Shown here: positions 1 to 4,782 of the stretch, piece after piece
Layout of the letters: each line of letters starts with the position of its first letter
Position numbering within the stretch: position 1 is the stretch's first letter
Origin: Nitrospirota bacterium
GTDB taxonomy: Bacteria > Nitrospirota > Thermodesulfovibrionia > Thermodesulfovibrionales > Dissulfurispiraceae
Assembly: GCA_016212685.1 (NCBI GenBank)
Contig: JACREW010000041.1
Span: 1 to 5,418, forward strand
Length of the DNA: 5,418 nucleotides
Direction of reading: 5' to 3'
Position numbers and translations under genes: made by a program
Notes under the pieces: generated by a model
Seen by the model: only the letters and a program-made list of their open reading frames with translations
Databases searched by the model: none
Told to the model about the DNA's origin: nothing

Positions 1-683
1 TCATGGGCCTTTGCATCTTCTTTCCTGAGGTAGTGGCAGTCGTTAGTCGCAACGAGCGGAATATGGAGTTCACGCGAAAGCTCCGCGAGGAGTTTATTTG
101 CCTCTTCCTGCTCCGGCATGCCGTTATGCTGTATCTCGAAATAGAAATTTTCAGGGCCGAGCATATGCTTGTATCGAAGCGCTGCCTCCCGCGCCTTTTC
201 CTTATTGCCGTTTCTGAGATAATAAGGCACTTCCCCCTTAATGCATGCAGTAAGGCCGATAAGTCCGCCGCTGTATTGTTCAAGGAGATCTTTGTCTATT
301 CTCGGTTTGTAATAAAAACCCTCCAGATACGCCTTTGTGACGAGGGTTGCGAGGTTTTTATACCCCATGCTGTCGCGCGCCAGCAGTATAAGATGAAATG
401 CCGCGGCCTCGTCGGAAAGGCCGTTGTCGATACTGGTCTTTGACCTGTCGAACCTGCTGTTGGGGGCGACGTACACTTCGCAGCCGATAATGGGCTTGAT
501 GCCCTTTTTCATCGCCCGTTTATAAAAATCGATAACGCCGAAGAGATTGCCGTGGTCGGTGATCGCGACCGCAGGCATTTTATAGGCGGACGCCTGCTCG
601 ACAAGCTCGTCTATCTTTATGGCGCCGTCCAGAAGGCTGTATTCAGTATGCAAATGGAGGGGGACGAAATCAGAGTGCTGCAT
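1..683 (-). CDS. dnaE: DNA polymerase III alpha subunit, N-terminal part (runs off left edge)
   Basis: This is the catalytic subunit of the replicative DNA polymerase, which acts in the cytoplasm within the holoenzyme. Translating the minus strand from the ATG at 683-681 gives 227 codons with no stop before the left edge. The protein opens with the PHP-domain signature HLHTEYSLLDG (H10, H12) and continues with ITDHGNLFG (D43, H44), IIGCEVYVAP, FHLILLA, GLIGLTACIKGEVP and VATNDCHYL, in the order known for bacterial DnaE. Only the PHP domain, about a fifth of the usual 1100-1200 residues, is inside the window; the palm with the catalytic aspartates lies outside. The start is fixed by its spacing to the HLH motif. 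A weak ribosome site (GAAGGT, 700-695) lies 11 nt upstream. The gene is divergent from the kinase at 919. Identity is very secure, and no break is visible. Confidence 0.97.
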   Translation of the reverse strand, partial: MQHSDFVPLHLHTEYSLLDGAIKIDELVEQASAYKMPAVAITDHGNLFGVIDFYKRAMKKGIKPIIGCEVYVAPNSRFDRSKTSIDNGLSDEAAAFHLILLARDSMGYKNLATLVTKAYLEGFYYKPRIDKDLLEQYSGGLIGLTACIKGEVPYYLRNGNKEKAREAALRYKHMLGPENFYFEIQHNGMPEQEEANKLLAELSRELHIPLVATNDCHYLRKEDAKAH

Positions 684-689
684 GGGGAA

Positions 690-719
690 ATTTTACCTTC
701 ATAAAAGGGGTTTAGTCAA
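690..719 (-). promoter_or_regulatory. Candidate dnaE promoter
   Basis: On the minus strand TTGACT (719-714) is followed after 18 nt by TAAAAT (695-690), a fair sigma-70-type pair. If used, transcription would start almost at the dnaE ATG, giving a nearly leaderless message, and the -10 would overlap the weak ribosome site. A start further upstream, for example near the TATAAA on the same strand around 735-740, is equally possible. This is sequence matching only. Confidence 0.3.
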
Positions 720-773
720 ATGCCGATCCGTTTTATTTATACGCTGAAGACAAAGCATTTCCGCTTCATTCTC

Positions 774-792
774 GGAAGGCATCCGGCCTTCC
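774..792. repeat. Small perfect hairpin inside the composite element
   Basis: GGAAGGC (774-780) pairs with GCCTTCC (786-792) around the 5-nt loop ATCCG. It has no T-run on either side, so it does not look like an intrinsic terminator. It is best read as part of the nested palindrome block between dnaE and the kinase. Confidence 0.6.
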
Positions 793-805
793 TCCGAAGC
801 TGCGA

Positions 806-853
806 TAACCCCACCTAACCTCCCCTTATCTAAGGGGAGGCAGGGAGGGGTTA
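806..853. repeat. REP-like GC-rich palindromic repeat
   Basis: A core CCTCCCCTTA (819-828) pairs perfectly with TAAGGGGAGG (831-840), leaving only TC between the arms. Outer arms TAACCCC (806-812) and GGGGTTA (847-853) extend the palindrome, with unpaired bases between the two stems. The C-rich to G-rich composition and the interrupted stem are typical of dispersed extragenic palindromes. No T-tract follows on either strand, and the genes on both sides point away from it, so a terminator role is unlikely. Confidence 0.6.
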
Positions 854-883
854 CGCTCGGGCTGTCGAAGTCGCTTCAATACT

Positions 884-911
884 TTGTCTTCAGCTTTGAA
901 TATGCTATCCT
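884..911 (+). promoter_or_regulatory. Candidate promoter of the APS-kinase-like gene
   Basis: TTGTCT (884-889) and TATCCT (906-911) are spaced by 16 nt, a weak sigma-70-type pair. The predicted transcription start falls at or next to the ATG at 919. There is no recognisable Shine-Dalgarno sequence in the 20 nt before that ATG, which fits a leaderless message. The -35 lies inside the right arm of the inverted repeat at 882-894. Confidence is low because both hexamers are imperfect. Confidence 0.3.
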
Positions 912-918
912 TTAAATT

Positions 919-1446
919 ATGAGCGGCTTTGTCATATGGATAACGGGTCTGCCGGGAAGCGGCAAAAGCACAATTGCCGACGGCATAAAAGGACGGTTCC
1001 CTGACTTCATCATTCTCAGGATGGATGAACTGAGGAAGATCGTTACGCCCGAGCCTACCTACTCCGAGCAGGAAAGGGAACTTGTCTACCGTGTCATTGT
1101 CTATACGGCTAAGACGATCTCGGAACTCGGTCGTAATGTGATCATTGACGCCACAGGGAACATGAGGCGGTGGAGGGAGCTTGCGCGGCATCTTATTCCC
1201 CGTTTTGCCGAGATTTACCTTAAATGTTCCATCAAGACTTGTACCGAGCGGGAAACATCGCGTAAAGAGACCCGCGGCGCGCCTAAGGATATTTATAAAA
1301 AGGGCCGGGCCGGATGGCCTGTGCCGGGAGTGCAAGTTCCCTATGAGGAGCCGTTGAATCCGGAGCTTACAATACAAACGGATACGGCCTCTATTGAAGA
1401 GGCCGTATCCGTTATCGCCGATTTTCTCTCATTCATTCGAATTTAA
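919..1446 (+). CDS. APS-kinase (CysC)-family P-loop kinase, divergent
   Basis: The 175-residue protein is about the length of a stand-alone adenylyl-sulfate kinase, which phosphorylates APS to PAPS with ATP in the cytoplasm. Walker A is GLPGSGKS (10-17). Other family landmarks are the C-terminal YKKGRAG (126-132) and PYEEPLNPEL (141-150). Key motifs deviate. The usual LDGDxxR is LRMDELR (33-39), keeping the second Asp and the Arg but losing the DG. The usual RENIRR is RELVYR (53-58). The SPYRxxR region reads ATGNMRR (78-84), and a few extra residues precede the KGRAG segment. ATP-dependent kinase activity is likely; APS as substrate is uncertain. No cysD, cysN or other sulfate gene is adjacent. 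The start suits the family, since the P-loop normally lies close to the N-terminus. The last 14 bp overlap the chemoreceptor gene on the other strand. Family membership is secure, specificity is not. Confidence 0.88.
   Translation: MSGFVIWITGLPGSGKSTIADGIKGRFPDFIILRMDELRKIVTPEPTYSEQERELVYRVIVYTAKTISELGRNVIIDATGNMRRWRELARHLIPRFAEIYLKCSIKTCTERETSRKETRGAPKDIYKKGRAGWPVPGVQVPYEEPLNPELTIQTDTASIEEAVSVIADFLSFIRI
1366..1410 (-). terminator. Probable terminator of the chemoreceptor gene, embedded in the kinase ORF
   Basis: GGATACGGCCTC (1380-1391) and GAGGCCGTATCC (1399-1410) form a perfect 12-bp GC-rich stem with a 7-nt loop. On the minus strand the stem begins 22 nt after the chemoreceptor stop and is followed by the T-rich run GTTTGTATTGT, a usable though weak U-tract. 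On the plus strand it lies before the kinase stop and has no T-run directly after it, so it is oriented for the minus gene. The same bases encode kinase residues around TDTASIEEAVSV. The hairpin is certain; the terminator role is inferred. Confidence 0.5.
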
Positions 1447-3052
1447 ATTCGTCTACCGTACTCTCGAGCTTCACCGAAAGGCTGTTAAGCCCCTCGAATA
1501 TCCTCTTCAGGTTTTCTGTAGACTCCTGCGTCTTTTTGGCAATAAGAGATATGTCTTCGATATTCTTAGCTATTTCTTCGGATGCAGCCGATTGCTGTTC
1601 AACCGAGGCCGCTATCTGAGATATTTCATCAGCCGTCTTCTGAATGGATCTCACGATGCTGCCGAGAGATTCTTTTGCCGTCTCCATAAAGGTGACGCCG
1701 TCAGTTACATGGGTAAGCGCCTTTTCCATCGAATGCGCTGTCTGTTCCGAATCGTCTTGAACCGACCGTATCTTGCCGGAAATTTCGGTAGTGGCCTTCA
1801 TTGTGCGCTCGGCAAGCTTCCTTACTTCATCGGCAACTACGGCAAAACCGCGCCCCTGTTCCCCCGCCCTTGCCGCCTCAATGGCTGCGTTAAGGGCAAG
1901 AAGATTTGTCTGGTCCGCTATATCGCTGATGACCGAAACTATTTCTCCTATTTCGGTTACCCGCGAATTAAGCCTTCCTATCATGGACGCCAGTTCCTGC
2001 GTTGCATCGCCTGCGGAATTTATCTTTTCGACGGATTGACCCACTACATCCCTGCCTTTGTTAGCCACATTCATGGCATCGCGCGCTGAGTCCGACGCTG
2101 AAGAGCTGTTTCTTGCGATCTCGGTCACCGTCTGGGACATCTCTTCGGCTGCAGCCGCAATCTGTGACGCCTGCTGGGCTTGTTTATTAGTCCCTTCTGC
2201 GGTCTCTTCAACTGCGGCTTTAAGCACTCCGGAGTTGTTCGAGAGATCGGAGGCCGCACGAGCAACGTTTCTCATAGCATTTGCGAGTTCCCCCGACATG
2301 CTGTTTATGGACTCCGAGAGTTTGCCGATGTCGTCGCGGAACTTTACCTCCAGTCTTTTCCTGAAGTCTTTATGCGCCGCGCCTTCAACTACAGTTATCA
2401 CATTATCGAGAGGTTTGCTGAGGGATATCCCGAGAACGAAATATATAAAGGCGATGCTCGCTGCCGAAAGCAGAACCGTAATGCCCGCTATAAAGATTCT
2501 TGTCCTGGCTACCGCGTCTTCCGCCTTTTTAATCGATACGCCTATGCTAAGGGCGCCGAGGACGTCGCCTTCCTTTACGCCTTCTGAGTGGCAGTTGAGG
2601 CAGTTAGTTCCCATGTAATCCTTAACATTTACGTAAGGGAACACTCCCATTAAGTATGTCTCGCCTTTGATCTTTTCGAGCTTAAAAGCAGGCCTTCCGG
2701 TTTTAAATGCCTCTTTTTCCAATTCGTCCTTTGGATATTCACCTGCTGGTTTTTTCCCGTACTGTTTGTCCAACAACTCGCCCCATATCATCCTTACAGG
2801 GAGCATTTTATTCATGTGATTGAGGAAGGGCTTTTTATGGTCAGCTATCATGCCTGTGTTCATGTATCCGGTCATAACTCCGAATACGGTTTCTGATATA
2901 TGGGTCAGGTCTTCCTTGCTTTTCTCGATAGAAAGCTCTTTTACCTTCATACCCATCCATGTGCTGTTGGCAATGCCGATACCGATCATGATAATAATAA
3001 TGGGTACCATTAATTTCCATTTAAGGGCCATTCCTTTCAGTTTTTCCGTCAT
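1433..3052 (-). CDS. Methyl-accepting chemotaxis protein with periplasmic c-type haem sensor domain
   Basis: This 539-residue transmembrane chemoreceptor signals to the CheA/CheW kinase complex. The first membrane helix spans about residues 14-30. A periplasmic domain (about 33-184) carries the haem-c attachment site CLNCH (C151, C154, H155) followed by GDVLGALSIGVSI, the layout of DUF3365/Tll0287-like haem sensors known from Geobacter receptors. The second membrane helix is about 185-209, and a HAMP domain follows (about 210-262, with PLDNVI and DDIGKLSESINSM). The cytoplasmic coiled coil has the conserved hairpin tip DQTNLLALNAAIEAARAGEQ (380-399) and then GRGFAVVADEV. Gln/Glu-rich methylation stretches lie near 290-312 and 476-500. 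No CheR-docking pentapeptide is at the C-terminus. AAGGGG (3063-3058) sits 5 nt before the ATG, supporting the start. Covalent haem requires a periplasmic cytochrome c maturation system. The sensed signal, whether redox, a gas or another haem ligand, is inferred. It overlaps the convergent kinase gene by 14 bp. Confidence 0.96.
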   Translation of the reverse strand: MTEKLKGMALKWKLMVPIIIIMIGIGIANSTWMGMKVKELSIEKSKEDLTHISETVFGVMTGYMNTGMIADHKKPFLNHMNKMLPVRMIWGELLDKQYGKKPAGEYPKDELEKEAFKTGRPAFKLEKIKGETYLMGVFPYVNVKDYMGTNCLNCHSEGVKEGDVLGALSIGVSIKKAEDAVARTRIFIAGITVLLSAASIAFIYFVLGISLSKPLDNVITVVEGAAHKDFRKRLEVKFRDDIGKLSESINSMSGELANAMRNVARAASDLSNNSGVLKAAVEETAEGTNKQAQQASQIAAAAEEMSQTVTEIARNSSSASDSARDAMNVANKGRDVVGQSVEKINSAGDATQELASMIGRLNSRVTEIGEIVSVISDIADQTNLLALNAAIEAARAGEQGRGFAVVADEVRKLAERTMKATTEISGKIRSVQDDSEQTAHSMEKALTHVTDGVTFMETAKESLGSIVRSIQKTADEISQIAASVEQQSAASEEIAKNIEDISLIAKKTQESTENLKRIFEGLNSLSVKLESTVDEFKFE

Positions 3053-3071
3053 TTGCGCCCCTTCTGTTGCC

Positions 3072-3093
3072 GAATTATTCCAGAATTATTCCA
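3072..3093. repeat. Tandem 11-bp repeat upstream of the chemoreceptor gene
   Basis: GAATTATTCCA occurs twice with no gap (3072-3082 and 3083-3093). Each unit contains the short dyad GAAT-T-ATTC, so two dyads lie 11 bp apart, close to one DNA turn. The repeat is 20-41 nt upstream of the chemoreceptor ATG. A weak promoter candidate on the minus strand (TTGCAC 3138-3133, 18-nt gap, TATGCT 3114-3109) would place it just after the transcription start. It could be a regulator site or a simple slippage duplication. Confidence 0.55.
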
Positions 3094-3159
3094 GACATAT
3101 TGGGTAATAGCATACAAAATCTAAATGAATGCGTGCAATGTAAATATTTTGTAAAACAA

Positions 3160-3180
3160 TTGAGATAAATTTTGTCTCAA
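3160..3180. repeat. Inverted repeat TTGAGA-N9-TCTCAA, possible operator
   Basis: TTGAGA (3160-3165) and TCTCAA (3175-3180) are perfect 6-bp inverted arms around 9 AT-rich bases, about 110 nt upstream of the chemoreceptor start. The right arm belongs to a 10-mer, TTGTCTCAAA (3172-3181), whose exact inverse TTTGAGACAA recurs at 3302-3311. The geometry suits a dimeric regulator, but nothing identifies one. Confidence 0.35.
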
Positions 3181-3246
3181 ACAGAATGAATAACCTCGCA
3201 CCAAGACTACAGGGGATAAAACAGAGATATAAAATTGTTTTCCAAG

Positions 3247-3279
3247 TAGTTCCCCCTCCCCTTGCGGGAGAGGGAACTA
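3247..3279. repeat. GC-rich hairpin repeat
   Basis: TAGTTCCCCCTCCC (3247-3260) pairs with GGGAGAGGGAACTA (3266-3279) with one mismatch in 14 and a 5-nt loop. The plus strand then reads TTTTAGAATTT, so a plus-strand transcript could in principle stop here. No plus-strand gene ends nearby, however: the chemoreceptor runs leftward and the hydrolase starts to the right. A dispersed extragenic palindrome is the more likely reading. Confidence 0.55.
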
Positions 3280-3341
3280 TTTTAGAATTTCTAAATCGGG
3301 ATTTGAGACAAGGGATAAGCAAGTTTAGAAGTTCTTAGAAA

Positions 3342-3350
3342 TGCTATAAT
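3342..3350 (+). promoter_or_regulatory. Extended -10 promoter for the isochorismatase-family gene
   Basis: TGCTATAAT is a perfect extended -10 (TGN plus consensus TATAAT). At 17-nt spacing the upstream hexamer is AGTTTA, a poor -35, which extended -10 promoters tolerate. Transcription would begin near 3357 and give a leader of about 150 nt that contains the three-hairpin repeat at 3394-3458. Confidence 0.45.
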
Positions 3351-3393
3351 TGGTGTTATTTACTAAGGCGGTCACAAATAAAATCACAAAACC

Positions 3394-3458
3394 GTCATTC
3401 CCGCGAAAGCGGGAATCCAGCGCCAATACTGGATTCTCAGGTCAAGCCGGAGAATGAC
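3394..3458. repeat. 65-bp three-hairpin palindromic repeat (dRS3-like core)
   Basis: Outer arms GTCATTC (3394-3400) and GAATGAC (3452-3458) enclose three smaller inverted repeats. The first is ATTCCCGC-GAAA-GCGGGAAT (3397-3416). The second is GAATCCAG (3413-3420) with CTGGATTC (3429-3436). The third is ATTCTC (3433-3438) with GAGAAT (3450-3455). The first fits the ATTCCC-N8-GGGAAT pattern called dRS3 in Neisseria; similar palindromes are scattered in many other bacteria. ACAAAA occurs at both borders (3386-3391 and 3457-3462), but the right copy overlaps the element, so a target duplication is doubtful. It sits in the probable leader of the hydrolase gene. Confidence 0.7.
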
Positions 3459-3497
3459 AAAAGTGTTTTTACTAACACACTCATTAATATTATTTGC

Positions 3498-3503
3498 AGG
3501 AGG
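3498..3503 (+). promoter_or_regulatory. Strong ribosome binding site deciding the hydrolase start
   Basis: AGGAGG lies 5 nt before the ATG at 3509. An in-frame TTG at 3494 would place this site inside the coding region, so the ATG is the better start. Confidence 0.85.
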
Positions 3504-3508
3504 TTTGC

Positions 3509-4060
3509 ATGGATAGGTTTTTTCTAAATAAAGACAATGCAGCATTGATAATTATAGATGTTCAGGAGAGGCTTGCAAGCGTCATGAAGATGCGTGATGA
3601 GGTTGTCAAAAACTGCCTCCATATGATCGAGCTTTCAAAGATGCTGAATATCCCTGTAGTAGTTACCGAACAATATCCAAAAGGACTTGGGCCGACAGTA
3701 GCTGAAATAAAAGATGCCTTGCCCTCGTATAAACCTGTTGAAAAGCTGACCTTCAGTTGCTGCGAAGAACCGAATTTCCTGAATGAAATGAAAAAGCTCA
3801 ACAAGAAAACAATCATATTCGCCGGAATGGAAACGCATATCTGCGTGCTTCAAACATGCATTGGGCTTTTGAAGGAAGGATTCAATGTCCATCTTGTAAG
3901 CGATGCGGTCTGCTCAAGGGCTAAGGCGAACTGGAAGACGGCTATTGAATTCATGCGCGACGCCGGCGCTGTAATAACATGCACGGAGACGGTTTTATTT
4001 CAGTTGCTTAAAGTGGCGGGAACAGAGGAGTTCAAGGCGATATCAAAGAGGATCAGATAA
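3509..4060 (+). CDS. Isochorismatase-family cysteine hydrolase
   Basis: The 183-residue protein is a stand-alone, cytoplasmic member of the isochorismatase-like alpha/beta hydrolase family. The catalytic triad is visible: D17 in ALIIIDVQERL, K79 in VEKLTFS, and nucleophile C112 in AGMETHICVLQT, with GMETH (106-110) preceding it as in the family's cis-peptide turn. TEQYPKGLG (53-61) and LVSDAVCSR are further family landmarks. The overall pattern resembles ISOC1/ISOC2-type and YcaC-like hydrolases of unknown substrate. There is no carrier-protein domain and no siderophore or nicotinamide genes nearby, so calling it an isochorismatase or nicotinamidase would be over-reading. The protein is Cys-rich (C84-C85 next to the active-site region, and C117). 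The gene stands alone after a long repeat-bearing leader and converges on the toxin gene. Length and motifs indicate an intact gene. Confidence 0.92.
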   Translation: MDRFFLNKDNAALIIIDVQERLASVMKMRDEVVKNCLHMIELSKMLNIPVVVTEQYPKGLGPTVAEIKDALPSYKPVEKLTFSCCEEPNFLNEMKKLNKKTIIFAGMETHICVLQTCIGLLKEGFNVHLVSDAVCSRAKANWKTAIEFMRDAGAVITCTETVLFQLLKVAGTEEFKAISKRIR

Positions 4061-4089
4061 GCAGACCTTCTATTGATCTTGTTTTGTTG

Positions 4090-4113
4090 CTTATTCCATA
4101 AAGGTGAAATAAG
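4090..4113. other. Weak inverted repeat between convergent genes
   Basis: CTTATT (4090-4095) and AATAAG (4108-4113) form a 6-bp AT-rich stem in the 67-bp gap between the 3' ends of the hydrolase and the toxin. It is the only candidate transcription stop here and is too weak to call a terminator. Confidence 0.2.
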
Positions 4114-4127
4114 AAATTCTTGGTGCT

Positions 4128-4421
4128 TTAGGTTTCATGCGGCTCTTCCAGAGATTGTGCGCCATGCCATACAGCCACAATCCAAACAACCTTCTTTTTT
4201 ATGCGATAGAAAAAACGATATGGAGCGACTATAATTTCTCGAAAGGGAAGGTTAGGAAATTCCGGCAACATCCTGCCGGACTGAGGGAATTTCTGAAGTC
4301 TTGACAGTACCTTTTCTGCCTTGTGCCGGAAGGCAACTGCCGCCGTTGGGTTTTCTCGGTAGATATAGGCTATGGCAGCAAGGAACTGGGTGCGGGCAGA
4401 AGGGGTGAAGCGGACCTTCAA
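4128..4421 (-). CDS. ParE/RelE-superfamily toxin of a type II toxin-antitoxin module
   Basis: The 97-residue protein has the layout of ParE/RelE toxins: an N-terminal strand MKVRFTPSAR, two helices through about residue 45, then FPQSGRMLPE (45-54), LPFREIIVAPYRFFYRI (58-74) and a last strand VVWIVAVWH (78-86). PYR..YRI followed by a final VxH strand is typical of the ParE branch, whose known members poison DNA gyrase; RelE relatives cut mRNA on the ribosome, so the target is not certain. The start is TTG at 4421-4419. Its last two bases are the first two of the antitoxin stop codon, giving a 4-nt TTGA overlap. No in-frame ATG or GTG exists upstream before a stop at 4436-4434. GAGGG (4435-4431) sits 9 nt before it. 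Translation is therefore probably coupled to the antitoxin. It appears intact. Confidence 0.9.
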   Translation of the reverse strand: MKVRFTPSARTQFLAAIAYIYRENPTAAVAFRHKAEKVLSRLQKFPQSGRMLPEFPNLPFREIIVAPYRFFYRIKKKVVWIVAVWHGAQSLEEPHET

Positions 4422-4699
4422 CTTTTCATTCCCTCAAGTAGAGAGTCGGCCTCTGCAAGAACCACGTCGAGGTCATAGCCTTTGCCTGCCTCGATCTCCT
4501 TCTCTCCAGAGGCAAGGAACCTAAGAATCTCAAGCTCGTGCTGCGTGTGCTCATATGTTTCCATACTGACCATCACTGCTGCTGCTCTTCCCCTCTGCGT
4601 TATAATGAGCGGCTCACGGGAAGATGTCACACGCTTTACGATTGAAGTTGCATCCTGTCGAAGGTCGGTGATCGGAACCATATTCGGGATTTTAGCCAT
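4418..4699 (-). CDS. Phd/YefM-family antitoxin
   Basis: The 93-residue protein neutralises the toxin encoded immediately downstream and, as is usual for the family, probably represses their shared promoter. The N-terminal DNA-binding fold is recognisable from ITDLRQDATSIVKRV (10-24), EPLIITQRGRAAAVMVS (29-45) and METYE (46-50), the standard Phd/YefM signature. The acidic C-terminal half (about 52-93) is the expected toxin-wrapping tail. The order antitoxin then toxin, with a 4-nt overlap, is classical for this class. An excellent Shine-Dalgarno (AGGAGGT, 4713-4707) 7 nt before the ATG supports the start and contrasts with the TTG start of the toxin, which fits the need for antitoxin excess. 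The gene appears intact. Confidence 0.92.
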   Translation of the reverse strand: MAKIPNMVPITDLRQDATSIVKRVTSSREPLIITQRGRAAAVMVSMETYEHTQHELEILRFLASGEKEIEAGKGYDLDVVLAEADSLLEGMKS

Positions 4700-4706
4700 T
4701 GGTGAT

Positions 4707-4713
4707 ACCTCCT
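4707..4713 (-). promoter_or_regulatory. Strong ribosome binding site of the antitoxin
   Basis: On the minus strand AGGAGGT lies 7 nt before the antitoxin ATG. It is close to the anti-Shine-Dalgarno consensus and much stronger than the site serving the toxin. Confidence 0.85.
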
Positions 4714-4725
4714 ATGTTAGTTTTA

Positions 4726-4755
4726 ACGATAGCATTAATGATAGTGAATAGGCAA
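4726..4755 (-). promoter_or_regulatory. Candidate toxin-antitoxin promoter and operator
   Basis: On the minus strand TTGCCT (4755-4750) and TATCGT (4731-4726) are 18 nt apart, a weak sigma-70-type pair. Between them lies the perfect 8-bp palindrome CATTAATG (4733-4740), flanked by direct copies of GATAG on the plus strand (4728-4732 and 4740-4744). Phd/YefM antitoxins bind palindromes in their own promoters, so this is the natural place for autorepression. This is inference from position and symmetry. Confidence 0.4.
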
Positions 4756-4782
4756 ATTTTATTTTTCGCTAAACGTTTGAAT

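Larger units (their letters stand above)
743..894. repeat. 152-bp composite element bounded by 13-bp perfect inverted repeats
   Basis: GCTGAAGACAAAG at 743-755 is repeated exactly in inverse orientation at 882-894. The match resumes after one mismatch for three more bases, giving 16 of 17. Two smaller palindromes are nested inside, at 774-792 and 806-853. The block fills most of the gap between dnaE and the divergent kinase and contains no gene. It resembles a MITE-like non-autonomous element, but I see no clear target-site duplication, and no transposase is in the window. Alternatively it is a symmetric control region for two divergent genes. The right arm overlaps the candidate -35 of the kinase gene. 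Confidence 0.6.

Noticed and set aside
3..443. Plus-strand open frame of 146 codons opposite dnaE
   Set aside because: It is antisense to an unmistakable DnaE PHP domain and has no protein-like motifs.
826..1377. Minus-strand open frame of 183 codons opposite the kinase
   Set aside because: It is antisense to the conserved P-loop kinase and runs into the intergenic palindromes; the translation is low-complexity and has no recognisable motif.
1394..2618. Several plus-strand open frames opposite the chemoreceptor
   Set aside because: They mirror the Ala/Ser/Glu-rich coiled-coil codons of the receptor, which routinely give long antisense frames.
3086..3322. Minus-strand open frame of 78 codons in the gap before the hydrolase
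   Set aside because: It runs through the hairpin repeat and the 10-mer copies, reads as Cys/Ile-rich nonsense, and shows no domain or useful ribosome site.
3394..3458. Possible CRISPR repeat or intrinsic terminator
   Set aside because: There is one copy, no regularly spaced repeats, no T-run after a stem, and no gene ending just upstream.
3494..3508. Upstream TTG start for the isochorismatase-family gene
   Set aside because: The AGGAGG ribosome site would then lie inside the coding region; the ATG at 3509 is correctly spaced from it.
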